Below are positions 1 through 9,788 of a stretch of 64,000 nucleotides of DNA, in pieces (within the stretch, counting starts at the first letter, position 1; the number at the start of each line of letters is the position of its first letter). This DNA comes from Plectrocnemia conspersa (lineage: Eukaryota > Arthropoda > Insecta > Trichoptera > Polycentropodidae), in contig VTFK01000120.1 in NCBI GenBank assembly GCA_009617715.1, positions 620,001-684,000 on the forward strand, in the 5' to 3' direction. A program made the translations under genes and the position numbers. Under the pieces are notes generated by a model. The model did not search any database and had not been told where the DNA came from. It was given only the letters and a program-made list of their open reading frames with translations.

Positions 1-589
1 CAGAAGTTTTTTCATCTGATGATTAATCTGACATTTCCAATATTCTTCTTGTTTTTGTTAAATTTTTTAATCTGTATTAATTTAGCTCTTACTAATATTC
101 ATGGGTCTTATTTCTACAAAATAATAATCAAAACAATAACAATGAATGTAATGATCATAATTATGAAAATAAAAGTGTAACTAGCAAGGATGAAATAACT
201 TTTATGTTATGTTATTGTAGAACGTTATCACAAAATAATTAATAATAACTGAAGTAACATCACAAAATAACTATCAAATAATCTGTTTTATATTGTGTTT
301 TAAATTCACTATTAAATTAGCTGTTTTATTTTATGGTACAAATTTACTTAACGACAACATTTCAAATGAAAACTAAATAATATGTATATTTAAAGAATAC
401 ATTATATATGTTACAGTGAATGCGTAATTTTCAGCGTAGAAATATTTTCTCTAGAATAAATACAAATTCACTAAACTATTTCAGTGAAATCATATCCGAA
501 TAAAGTTTCACATGTACTAGCGAAAACATAATTTAACTGATAGTCGCTAGTGAAATGTTATGTTTTTTTTAGCCGTCATTAAAACTCAA
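1..589. other. AT-rich non-coding stretch
   Basis: No gene seen. Low-complexity A/T sequence with stops in all frames. Confidence 0.6.
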
Positions 590-910
590 TTTAACATTTG
601 CAGAACTTTCTGTTCAAACACAAACCTAATCAAAATTAATTAATTTAATGAAAGTTAAAAAACTATAGTTAGGTTTTAGGTCAAGTTTTTTAATTTAAAA
701 TATAACACGTTTATTGTAACGTTTCGCAACTGTTTTAACATATTTTATATATTAATATTTCAACCGGTAAAAATATAATTTCAATCACTAGTATGTCAGT
801 AAAAATGTATGAACAATTACTTTAATCAGGTGATGTGTCACCCTATTTCTTAAAACAAAATTCGCTGGTGACATACCTATGTATAAATTCGCTGGTGACA
901 TACCATAAGT
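590..910 (+). repeat. Degenerate copy of the repeat found at 43035-43440
   Basis: Inverted sub-blocks around AAACCTAAT and GTTAGGTTTTAGGT are followed by GTAACGTTTCGCAACTG, in the same order as the better preserved copy at 43035. The similarity is visible only in short blocks, so the boundaries are approximate. It is probably an old MITE; no coding sequence is present. Confidence 0.35.
858..904 (+). repeat. Two-copy direct repeat, period 27
   Basis: The 20-mer AAATTCGCTGGTGACATACC occurs at 858-877 and again at 885-904 with a 7-nt spacer. The exact match suggests a recent local duplication. Confidence 0.85.
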
Positions 911-1489
911 ACCTATGAGATAAATTATAATCAATAGAAAAAATATATTGCTAATATTGCGTCGCTCCGATGAGTATTTCGCTCATTCTGGAATACAACA
1001 GAGATGCAATCTGGGCCTTTAGCTTTCTTTGCTTTTTAATAATGACATATATAAATACGGTAATTAATAATTTAGAATATTTATTATATGCTGAAGGCAT
1101 TAAAGCATTTTAGAGTATTTGTACAAATTTGTTTTATGGTCAAATCTGTAATAAAAAATAATAAAAAAATATCTACCGGTGAAAATGTATTTTGATATGA
1201 TTTAACTGAAAATATATTTTCACTAATAATGCACATTTATTGATACATATATATTTTATAAAATATGTTATTTTTAAAAGTGATACGCTATATATTTTGA
1301 CATAAATATATTATAAAAAAAATGCCGGTATTTTTATGTAGTAATAAAATAGTTGTAATGAATTATAAGAAAAATAAAAAAAATATGTATTGAGGAAATA
1401 AAATAAATCAGAAAGATCATAAATTATGGACAATAATATGCAGATTTTGATGAGATTATGGCATCGACTAGCAAAATTTGGTATATAAA
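911..1489. other. AT-rich non-coding stretch
   Basis: Nothing recognisable. Runs of A/T with scattered ACCGGT-type motifs; no open frame of note. Confidence 0.6.
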
Positions 1490-2010
1490 ACGCTAAAAAA
1501 ATTGAAAACGAGGCCCGGTTTTATAATACTTCCGCCGACGACAGATAGAGGCACGTGCCGTTCGCTCCGATAGCGCGCTTCCGTCCCATCGCGTCAGATT
1601 TGGGACCTCAGAGGTCAAAATATCTTGCTTCAAAAATTAAAAAAAACCACGTCGTAAAGCATCTGTAGTAACAGGTAGCGTAATTTTGTGTCCGCGGTCG
1701 TTAAATCTGTCACCATTATTTCTCACGATGTCACCGGGGAGAGCTTGTACCTGACATGCTCGCATCTCGTTTCGCCATATCCAGACGGTGTTTTCATCTC
1801 GGTGCTTTTTATATAAAAATAAATAAAAAACGGTGTGTGAAAAAAATGCATAAGCGGCGCCGCTGCTGCGAGATGATATAATCAGAGCGATTCCTTTCCC
1901 GGCTCGTTAGCCGTGTGGAGATTGCGCGTTTTGGATGTTTTGGTGAATGGAAAAAAATCGCGCTATATCAATTATTCATCTGACGCCTACGAGTTATTAA
2001 AAGTGCGACG
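1490..2010. other. G+C-richer non-repetitive island
   Basis: A block with GGCGCCGCTGCTGCG, CACGTGCCG and several CpGs stands out from AT-rich flanks. Open frames are short and match nothing known. A TATATAAAAC string lies just upstream at about 1481, but no initiator is seen at the expected distance. Candidate regulatory element; function not shown by the sequence. Confidence 0.3.
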
Positions 2011-2735
2011 CGATTATTTAGTGTCATAAAAATAACATAGATAAAATATCAATTAAAATATCGTAAATAAACTAACACGTCTCTATCTATCCAACGTATT
2101 TGATATAAAGTTATAAATTAATAAACACAGGGAATGTTCGATTCCCAGTAGAATCAGTCCAACATATTAATTAAATATTTTTTATAAAAATCATAGTTCA
2201 CAAATCATAAATAGCATTAAGTACAGTAAGTCCTTGATATACATGATTAATTTATTTGCGATATAAAATTAAAATATATACTACATATTATACAAATTAC
2301 AAACTACTAATTAAAATAAATTGTACTATTTGTAGTGTATATAAATCGTGGTCATCTGTTTTTGATGCGTTTGATTGTCTGTCTTGAATCGCAAGATCGT
2401 CTTCCTTTTCTTTTGTCCAAACGAGTTTTTTTTTTTTTTTACGTTCGAAGGTATCGTTGGTACCTTGGCGTTAACTGCGCAACTGGACGAACGCATACTA
2501 GCAAGAACTGAATTTTCTGTAACCATCTGCACAATTTTAATTGAACAGTTGTGATAAATTTTAAAGCGAGTTTGCAAATCCTAAGTTGCAGGAAAAAAAT
2601 AGATGTGTTAGAAAAAATTTCTCCTGTCCGTGTGTAATTCATTTTTTTATAGGCAATAGACACTATTTAAAGATTATATCTTCAGTGCAATGTCAGATTA
2701 TCAAAATAAGCTTACAGACTATTCGATTAGAGCGC
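2011..2735. other. AT-rich stretch with short open frames
   Basis: No gene supported. The short frames of about 74-88 codons on both strands overlap one another, have no domain and look like chance. Confidence 0.5.
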
Positions 2736-2739
2736 TTAA

Positions 2740-3340
2740 AGCTCATCCAAAGCTCCCGATTTCCGCATCGCACGTCGATATTGAAATTAGGTGCGTTTCG
2801 ATCACAGTCACGGTGGCTATCCATGGTCACAATGATCGTAGTGAACAATTAGTCAGGTTATCCCGAGTACGACGTGCCCATGACGGTCACGAAGCTCTAA
2901 CATGGACACAATGGAGGCTTCCAGCCATTGTCGATCACGACCGGGCCAATTGAAAGACATGCCCCCTCGGACCCCGAAAATGCGCGGGTGGTCCACAACT
3001 CTATAAATAAATTAACGAATCGGTCAAAAAATGACCGGAACGATCGATCATCGGTCATTTTTTGACCCGAGTGGAGGATGACGTGCGCCCAGCACGCGAC
3101 TCGAGTAAAATGCCTTCACGGGCCATCATTATCAACGTTGAGTGTGCGCCTTGAGGTCCGTCGAAATTGTCTTAAAAAATAACGGCTGCAATCAACGACT
3201 ACCGTGATGGCACGCGGATACGATTTAATTCAAAGCGGCGCTTTATATGGGACGAAGATTGTCGAAAAGGATGTGTAATGGTTGAGCATGTTTCGCGACA
3301 TTTGCGGAGAGTATCGATGAGAAAATGCGCATTCTTAGAT
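2740..3340. other. G+C-richer island containing a GGTCA hairpin
   Basis: CpG-rich, non-repetitive sequence with many GTCAC and GATCG words and no convincing frame. It contains the hairpin listed at 3022-3067. Candidate cis-regulatory module. Confidence 0.3.
3022..3067. repeat. Hairpin with 16-bp perfect stem
   Basis: Arm GGTCAAAAAATGACCG (3022-3037) is the exact reverse complement of 3052-3067, with a 14-nt loop that itself contains CGATCGATC. Each arm has GGTCA and TGACC, the half-site type bound by nuclear receptors. Binding is inference. Confidence 0.75.
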
Positions 3341-4057
3341 ATACTCTCTCATTATATGTGAATTGGATATTGCTTAAAATAATTACAACATTTAAAAATA
3401 CTAATGTGGGGGACCACATTAATGGCCCTCGTTTGTTTAATTACTTTGACCAAAAGTAATTATTTATAAATAAGGATAAATTGTGACCCTTGTTATGACT
3501 AAAAAAGGGTCAAATAAATAACACGCAAAGATTTTTCGGTGCATTGAATGAATATTTCTTTGCTACGAAACGGTCATGGGAAACAATATATCACCAGAAG
3601 ACAAATAGCGCCGTAAGCCCACAACATTCCCGTTACACAATTCAACCTCAGAAAGATCCATCAAGCTAATGTCACTTTCTAAAAGCGTATACTTACCTCG
3701 TTGTTCTAAGAAGCGAGTGCAACGATTGGCTGGATGATCGCTGAATGATTGTGATTGCTGAGCAAGCTTTGCAGCCCTGAATACTTAAGCCCGGACTCCA
3801 ATTAGGAGAGAGCAGTCACCTGACACTCAAAGAAACAAGCAAATGCCTGGCAGTCCGTGAACAACACACTGTCATGGAAACTCACATTCTGAGAAGGACT
3901 CCACCTTATGAGCACAGCAACAGAGAAGGATCAACCTCGGCAATACTGTCACTGCCACACCAACCAGAACTCTAGAGATCTTTCACGGACAAAATCTCTA
4001 CGCCAACTTCTCCACCACTGTTCGGAGAACTCATCTCGACCATCATAGTCATAATTA
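3341..4057. other. Unassigned stretch with a 5' splice-site-like motif on the minus strand
   Basis: No gene seen. On the minus strand AACGAG|GTAAGTAT near 3690 fits a 5' splice site, and CTTCTTAG lies just upstream of it. No supporting open frame was found, so this is only a note. Confidence 0.3.
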
Positions 4058-4385
4058 GTCCAGTCAAATAAGGCGAAATAAAGGCTAAATCTCGGAATGA
4101 AAGGTAACAAGCTGAAATTTTGCATAGACCTTTGTTTTGATGTTTTGAGAACAGGGTGAAAATTTTCATAAAATATCGTGTCTGCTAATCAAGATATCAA
4201 AGGTCAAAGGTCACAAAATTTGTTTTTTTGCAAATATCTCGCGTTTTATACGTCGCACGTCATTAGATGCTTTCCAAAACTTGTAAAGCATAAAATTTTC
4301 TACAAGTTTGGCTAATATATTTGTTTTGTTTGATTAACCGTTTTTGAGATATAGCGCGAAGAGTGGGAGGCGTACATCCCTTTAT
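4058..4385 (+). repeat. Left terminal inverted repeat of the 2.3-kb transposon
   Basis: It pairs with the reverse complement of 6061-6381 over essentially its whole length. Well conserved blocks include TCGTGTCTGCTAATCAAGAT, AAGGTCAAAGGTCA and GAGATATAGCGCG. The left copy has a few extra bases near its outer end (after ATAAGG). Repeats this long are more typical of foldback-type or old autonomous elements than of mariner. Confidence 0.85.
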
Positions 4386-4559
4386 GGAATCCAGCGAGTA
4401 TTTCTACCTGCTTAACTTGGTATAAGCTTTGAAAAAGTAAACAATCGTGAAAAAAGTGGTCTCGGAAAGTCGTTTGAACCATAATTTTATTACTTTCTTC
4501 ATTGTATTATTAGGAATTAAGAATGAAATATTGCTCGACAAGAAATATGTGCGAAAAAA

Positions 4560-5440
4560 TTGAAAGAGTTTAGAGATGTCCTTACGGAGTATGTACCAGA
4601 TGATAAGAAGATAATTTCCAAATTAAGAGAAAAATATTTAACTGATATTATAATTACAACGAAGATTCGATCATTCCATATTTTTTCTTTTCGCGATGCT
4701 CAAGCTTAAATTGTATCCATAGCTTGGTAAGAAAATAAAAAAGGCTCTTCGGAAGAAAAACACTTGCGCGTAGTGGAAGCTGCTGCGGCGATTATTAGAG
4801 AAGATATTCGATTTTCTGTTGTTGAGACCAAGTCCTATCCGCCCCCGAGTAAAATATTAATGAAGAAATTCCAAAAACTTTATTACATTTTCTGCAAGAA
4901 GTTATTATAAAGAACAGAAAAGAAAAGACGGGGCATTTTAAAACGAAATTCACAGCTATAAGTCATGCTATAATGACTTCCATACGAAAACGGTCCTTTT
5001 CTTCGCAGTTATTAATAGGCCTATCTGTATTTCTTCATATAAGAAATACAGATAGGCCAAACATCCAAAAAGACTTTTGAATGTTTTGTAAAGTTTAGGT
5101 TTTTTCGCTTCATATAGTGATACTGTAAAATGTTAAATTTCAGCTGTTTTTCACCCACAGCCTCGTAGTCAACCATCAGAGTCAAGTGCCTTAGTACAGT
5201 ATGCAGCGGATAATGCAGAAAAATATGAATACCCTTGATGGCTATAATACTGTTCATATAATGGGAATGATAAAAATAATAACTTCAAAATCTGAATTTG
5301 ATTTGACCGCATAAAGAAATTTACAACAAAACCAAGTGCAAAGGAGTTAGCAGCACTATCACATATACCCCTTCTAGTGTATGAAAATCATGTCGTACCC
5401 AGATTGAGCAAGAAATATTGAATGTAGTTGATTTGTTGTA
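4560..5440 (+). pseudogene. Broken N-terminal coding sequence of the transposon protein
   Basis: Fragments in shifting frames read as one protein. EFRDVLTEYVPDDKKIIS lies near 4570, LRVVEAAAAIIREDIRFSVV near 4765-4825, and ALVQYAADNAEKYEYP near 5190-5235; a frameshift then gives NMNTLDGYNTVHIMGMI. Order and spacing suit the N-terminal half of the protein whose C-terminal part is the open frame at 5442. Multiple stops and frameshifts show the copy cannot make the full protein. Confidence 0.65.
5018..5058. repeat. Perfect 18-bp hairpin inside the transposon
   Basis: GGCCTATCTGTATTTCTT (5018-5035) is followed by a 5-nt loop and its exact reverse complement (5041-5058). It interrupts the decayed coding region and is not part of the terminal repeats. 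Confidence 0.9.
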
Positions 5441-5441
5441 G

Positions 5442-6131
5442 ATGTACGGAAAGTGGAAAAATATCTCACCGTTGCCAGGGTGGAATGGATTTATTGAACA
5501 ACTTACAAAAAACAATGAGAACTTTGTAACTTCTCGGATTCTGTTTCTTACTTTTATTCATCATCCTGCGAGTAATATGGACACAATTTACACCACACTA
5601 CAGTGTACTATAAACACTGCCAAGAAACATGAACAAAGAACATGCTTAATAACTTTTGATCAGCCGTTATACATAAAAGCACGTGAAATCGTAGCAGCTT
5701 CAGATGCTAACTCAGACTTGTCCAGAGTAGTTGTGAAACTAGGAGGCTTTCATATGCTTATGTCTTTTATTGGATGCATAGGGTATATAATGAATGGAAG
5801 TGGAATCAAGGAAGCTCTCAGTACGATTTATGCTTCGAATTCTGTCGACAAAATGTTGGATGGTCACGCTTTTGCAAGAAGTATCAGAGGCCATACGCTA
5901 TTACTTTTTGCATTATCGATGATGATTTTTGAAGATATGGAGATTGAAAGTTATAATGCTTTAGATGGGTTCATTCAGCAGATAACAATTTGCGATGTTA
6001 CCTATGAAACTGTGGAAAAATGTGCAGGTAACTCTGGCTCCGTAGTTTACATAGCGTTATCCTATAAATGGATGCGCGCTTCCGACTCCCCGCGCTATAT
6101 CTCGAAAACCATTAACCATACGAAGAAATAA
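5442..6131 (+). CDS. Transposon-encoded protein, C-terminal fragment, LGGFH family
   Basis: A 229-codon frame, the longest in the window. Visible blocks are LPGWNGFIEQL (about residues 10-20), LITFDQPLYIKAREIV (about 68-84), VVKLGGFHMLMSFIGCIGYI (about 98-117), MNGSGIKEALSTIYASNSVD (about 118-137), MLDGHAFARSIRGH and CDVTYETVEKC. From memory, proteins with these blocks recur as uncharacterised multi-copy genes in cnidarian, crustacean and insect genomes, and usually continue further C-terminally. Here the frame ends inside the right terminal repeat, so the C-terminus is probably missing. The ATG at 5442 may simply be internal to a longer ancestral frame that starts near 4500. Catalytic residues cannot be assigned. 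No sign of expression is visible. Confidence 0.7.
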   Translation: MYGKWKNISPLPGWNGFIEQLTKNNENFVTSRILFLTFIHHPASNMDTIYTTLQCTINTAKKHEQRTCLITFDQPLYIKAREIVAASDANSDLSRVVVKLGGFHMLMSFIGCIGYIMNGSGIKEALSTIYASNSVDKMLDGHAFARSIRGHTLLLFALSMMIFEDMEIESYNALDGFIQQITICDVTYETVEKCAGNSGSVVYIALSYKWMRASDSPRYISKTINHTKK

Positions 6132-6381
6132 ATTAAAACAAACTTGTAGAAAATTTTATTTTCTATAAGTTTTGTGAAACATCTAATGACATGCGACGCA
6201 AAGGAGGCGAGATATTTGCAAAAAAACGATTTTTATGACCTTTGACCTTAAATATCTTGATTAGCAGACACGATATCTTATGAGACTTTTTACCCTATCT
6301 TTATAACGCCAAAACAAAGGTCTGTGCAAAATTTCAGCTTGTTATCTTTCATTCCGAGGTTAAACCCTTATGTGACTGGAC
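6061..6381 (-). repeat. Right terminal inverted repeat of the 2.3-kb transposon
   Basis: Reverse complement of 4058-4385 with scattered substitutions. The last about 24 codons of the 229-codon frame lie within it. Confidence 0.85.
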
Positions 6382-7440
6382 TAAATATAATTTAATAAAA
6401 TGCTCACTAGTTTCCACCCGCGTCTTACTGGCTGTGAAGTCACATGCCTATCAAAGTTAAAATCCCGAAACTAATAATAATGAATACAAATAGTTATAGT
6501 TATTGAACTAAATTCGCTTGTGTTATTACAAAAAAAATATTCCAAAAATATCGTTTAAAAAGCAAATAAAAATTTGCTTTTTAAAACAAATTAGAAAATA
6601 AATCAATATATAAAACAGTTGTAGTATTAAACAACCAAGGAACAGAAAGTAATATATTTATACAATTACTGCTGTACGAGAAATAGAGAGTACATAGTTT
6701 CAAGATTTTTTTATTTCAAATTTTAAAACATGTACTCTGTGTTCCATTTATTAGTTTTTTTTTCGTTACATATCAGATGGTTTTGGTTTATTGAATTAAA
6801 TAAATACATAGACTCTCATTACTTTACATTTCTAAATTTTCATGTTTCAAATATGCATGCGAGATTATATTTTCCTTAGTTAATCTACAGACCATGAACT
6901 TAATAAAGTAAATTTGAGCTTTTACTCAAGTTCAAGCAATCATATAATCGAGCAAAAACGATTGAGCTATAATAAAATACAAGCGTAGTTCAAATAAAAA
7001 ATACATATAGCACAATAAATACACCTTCTAGAAAATAAATAAATAAAGTGTAAAATAATTGCTATTGATATTGGTGATGTGAAAATTTCAAGATTATGCC
7101 TTTATTATAAGAATCGTGCAAGTCCAAATTGGAAACGTGCTAATCATAAACAATACTATTGACGTAGTAATATTAATTTAATTTTATAATTATTAGTTTG
7201 ACTAATATAATTTAATATATCTGTATATAAGATAGATTGGTATACAAACATATTATTTATGATTCATTATTATATATTTATTTATGTATAAATTTATGTT
7301 ATGCAATAAAATTAGTAAGAATCTAGAACTTTTTATTATTATTATTAACATAATTATGTTATATGTATATTAATAAAATAATAATGATAAACTTAATGGT
7401 GAAATAAAATTGCGATTTAATCACGTTTATCCCTGGAGTA
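6382..7440. other. AT-rich non-coding stretch
   Basis: No gene seen. It contains a 14-bp hairpin (TTTAAAAAGCAAAT, 6554-6567, paired with 6572-6585 across AAAA) and long A/T runs. Confidence 0.6.
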
Positions 7441-8020
<580 letters not shown>

Positions 8021-8400
8021 CATGATCTCGATATTACTTAGTGTCGTTTAATGGTACTAATTCGACTTTCGAATTATTAATGATCCATGGATCGCGGCGC
8101 TTGCGTAACGAGTCCAGGTCATAATGAGTCGCTCGATCATTCCTCGGTCCGAAATAAATCTATCCAACGTCCAATATCAATATCGGATCGGATAAAAACA
8201 CAAACAGAGAGAGACGATGATCACAATCGCGACGATTGCCAATCGTGGATCACGACGGTGGTCGATGCGCCTGCGCGCCATCGATCAATTGATCAATCGG
8301 CCTATCGATCAAAGTCGACGTCGGTTTCCGTATTCATTAGACGAGTGGCGCTTCTTCGGGCCAGGATCTATGGATCTTCATGATCGGAGTTAACTTCAAA
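8021..8400. other. GATC-dense G+C-richer island
   Basis: Over a dozen GATC or ATCGAT words occur in about 320 bp, with a GAGAGAGA stretch near 8205. A 98-codon frame (8087-8383, ATG start) is rich in Arg, Ser and Asp with no domain, as expected from the word bias. Candidate regulatory module; a short protein cannot be excluded. Confidence 0.35.
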
Positions 8401-8570
8401 TTTGATTAGTTTTTTTTCGTCGATTCAATTGGTGGGTTAATTTTTCATCGTCGAATACATTAATTCAAACGAGTTATAAGTGTATTCCTATCATAGTTAT
8501 ATGTATGTACGTATGTGCATAATATGTATATATCTATGAAAGTGTAAATCGACTAATTTTTTAAAATATC

Positions 8571-8690
8571 GGCGCCGACACGATTTTATTGCTTTTGACG
8601 TGAATTTTTGCCTTCTGAGAAGTGATTTTTGCGCTCTCCTATTGACCAAAATTTGGTTTGAATATACTTTGATCAGCCTTTTTATATTAT
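8571..8690 (+). repeat. GGCGCCGACA repeat, single-arm copy
   Basis: It matches 9668-9788 over about 120 bp with only a few mismatches, starting GGCGCCGACACGATTTTATT and ending CAGCCTTTTTATATTAT. The near identity implies recent dispersal or local duplication. No coding potential. Confidence 0.9.
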
Positions 8691-8966
8691 TATTATTCTT
8701 CATAAGCAAAAATATATAAAATGGGGAAAGAAATTATTCGCAGATTGTTTAATGGCTCGACGACTCTATTAAATCATTAGAATCCATTGAATAAATTATA
8801 AATTATCATTGGCGCAACGATAAGAATAATAACTTTTTTAAGCCTTACAGAGAATAGTGTAAAAAAACCAACAACGTACGGATTAATGGAAAAATAATTA
8901 AAATATTTTAATCCATGGGTAAGAGAACGAATAACTTAAAGTGTATATTTGAAGCCTTGATATCAA
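8691..8966. other. AT-rich unique stretch
   Basis: Nothing seen. Confidence 0.5.
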
Positions 8967-8970
8967 TTAA

Positions 8971-9075
8971 CCCAGATATGCCCAAGAAATTTTATTCTCT
9001 TAAAATTTCATTTATAAATAAAAAACAGTGGCACGAGTTTAGTGACCTACCCATGGGACAGTGGGCATATCTGGG
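8971..9075. mobile_element. 105-bp piggyBac-type MITE
   Basis: Perfect 14-bp terminal inverted repeats (CCCAGATATGCCCA at 8971-8984, complement at 9062-9075) are flanked by TTAA on both sides (8967-8970 and 9076-9079). TTAA target duplications with CCC...GGG ends are the signature of the piggyBac superfamily. The interior is too short for a transposase, so it would have depended on one made elsewhere. Confidence 0.88.
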
Positions 9076-9079
9076 TTAA

Positions 9080-9460
9080 ACCAATAGCAACACAAAACTA
9101 TCTAAAATAAATCACTAGAGAATATCGAACTTCTGTGCCACACTGCACTTAATGACGAATACCAGCGTTGACGAATCAGCGACTGTCCTTAAAAGAGAAA
9201 GCGAGACAACGAAGTACACGCTACATTTCTTCTCCCTCTCATATACATGTACATGCACACAATAACAAACCGGCATCCTTATCCCGAGCGTACTCTACGA
9301 GTTAATGCTACAAATAAATATAAAAATTAGCCACTGTTGCGACATATTTTTTGAAATCATATTTCATGCGAAATATTTTAATTAGGCATAAAATTTTTCC
9401 TGATAATTAGTCGTGTTTTCTTTACTGACCAGTGTTGCCATATAATGAATTTCTAATCAA
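9080..9460. other. Unassigned stretch
   Basis: Moderate G+C around 9130-9300, no frame of note, no repeat recognised. Confidence 0.45.
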
Positions 9461-9788
9461 GGTCAAAAGCAATAAAATCGTGCCATCGCGGTGAAAACAC
9501 TCGATTCTCAAACGTTTATATTAGGACTTTTTATAGTGAGAATCGAATAAAGCACATCTAAACCGATTTTTGCCCAATTGGAGAGCGCAAAAAACAATTA
9601 TCCTTTCTCAGAAGTCAAAAATCCACGCCAAAAGCAAAAAATCGTGCCGTCGCGTTCCCACTGCGACGGCGCCGACACGATTTTATTGCTTTTGACGTGA
9701 ATTTTTGCCTTCTGAGAAGTGATTTTGTCGCTCTCCTACCGACCAAAATTTGGTTTGAATATACTTTGATCAGCCTTTTTATATTATA
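9461..9788. repeat. Palindromic GGCGCCGACA repeat
   Basis: Arm 9581-9653 and arm 9663-9738 are imperfect inverted copies around TTCCCACT. The right arm continues to 9788 and matches 8571-8690. A third partial copy of the left-arm orientation (CAAAAGCAATAAAATCGTGC) starts near 9463. It may be a foldback MITE family; no target duplication is clear. Confidence 0.8.

Larger units (their letters stand above)
4058..6381 (+). mobile_element. 2.3-kb DNA transposon with long terminal inverted repeats
   Basis: Terminal inverted repeats of about 320 bp (4058-4385 and 6061-6381) begin GTCCAGTCA and end TGACTGGAC. TA on both sides (4056-4057, 6382-6383) is compatible with a TA target duplication. Moving both ends outward by TA instead would leave AAT on each side, so the exact ends are not settled. 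The interior holds remnants of a single long protein plus one 229-codon open frame. The superfamily could not be assigned. The copy looks inactive: upstream coding sequence is broken and the frame runs into the right repeat. Confidence 0.85.

Noticed and set aside
3680..3730. Minus-strand exon at the AACGAG|GTAAGTAT motif
   Set aside because: No open frame or convincing 3' splice site with a pyrimidine tract at a normal exon distance.
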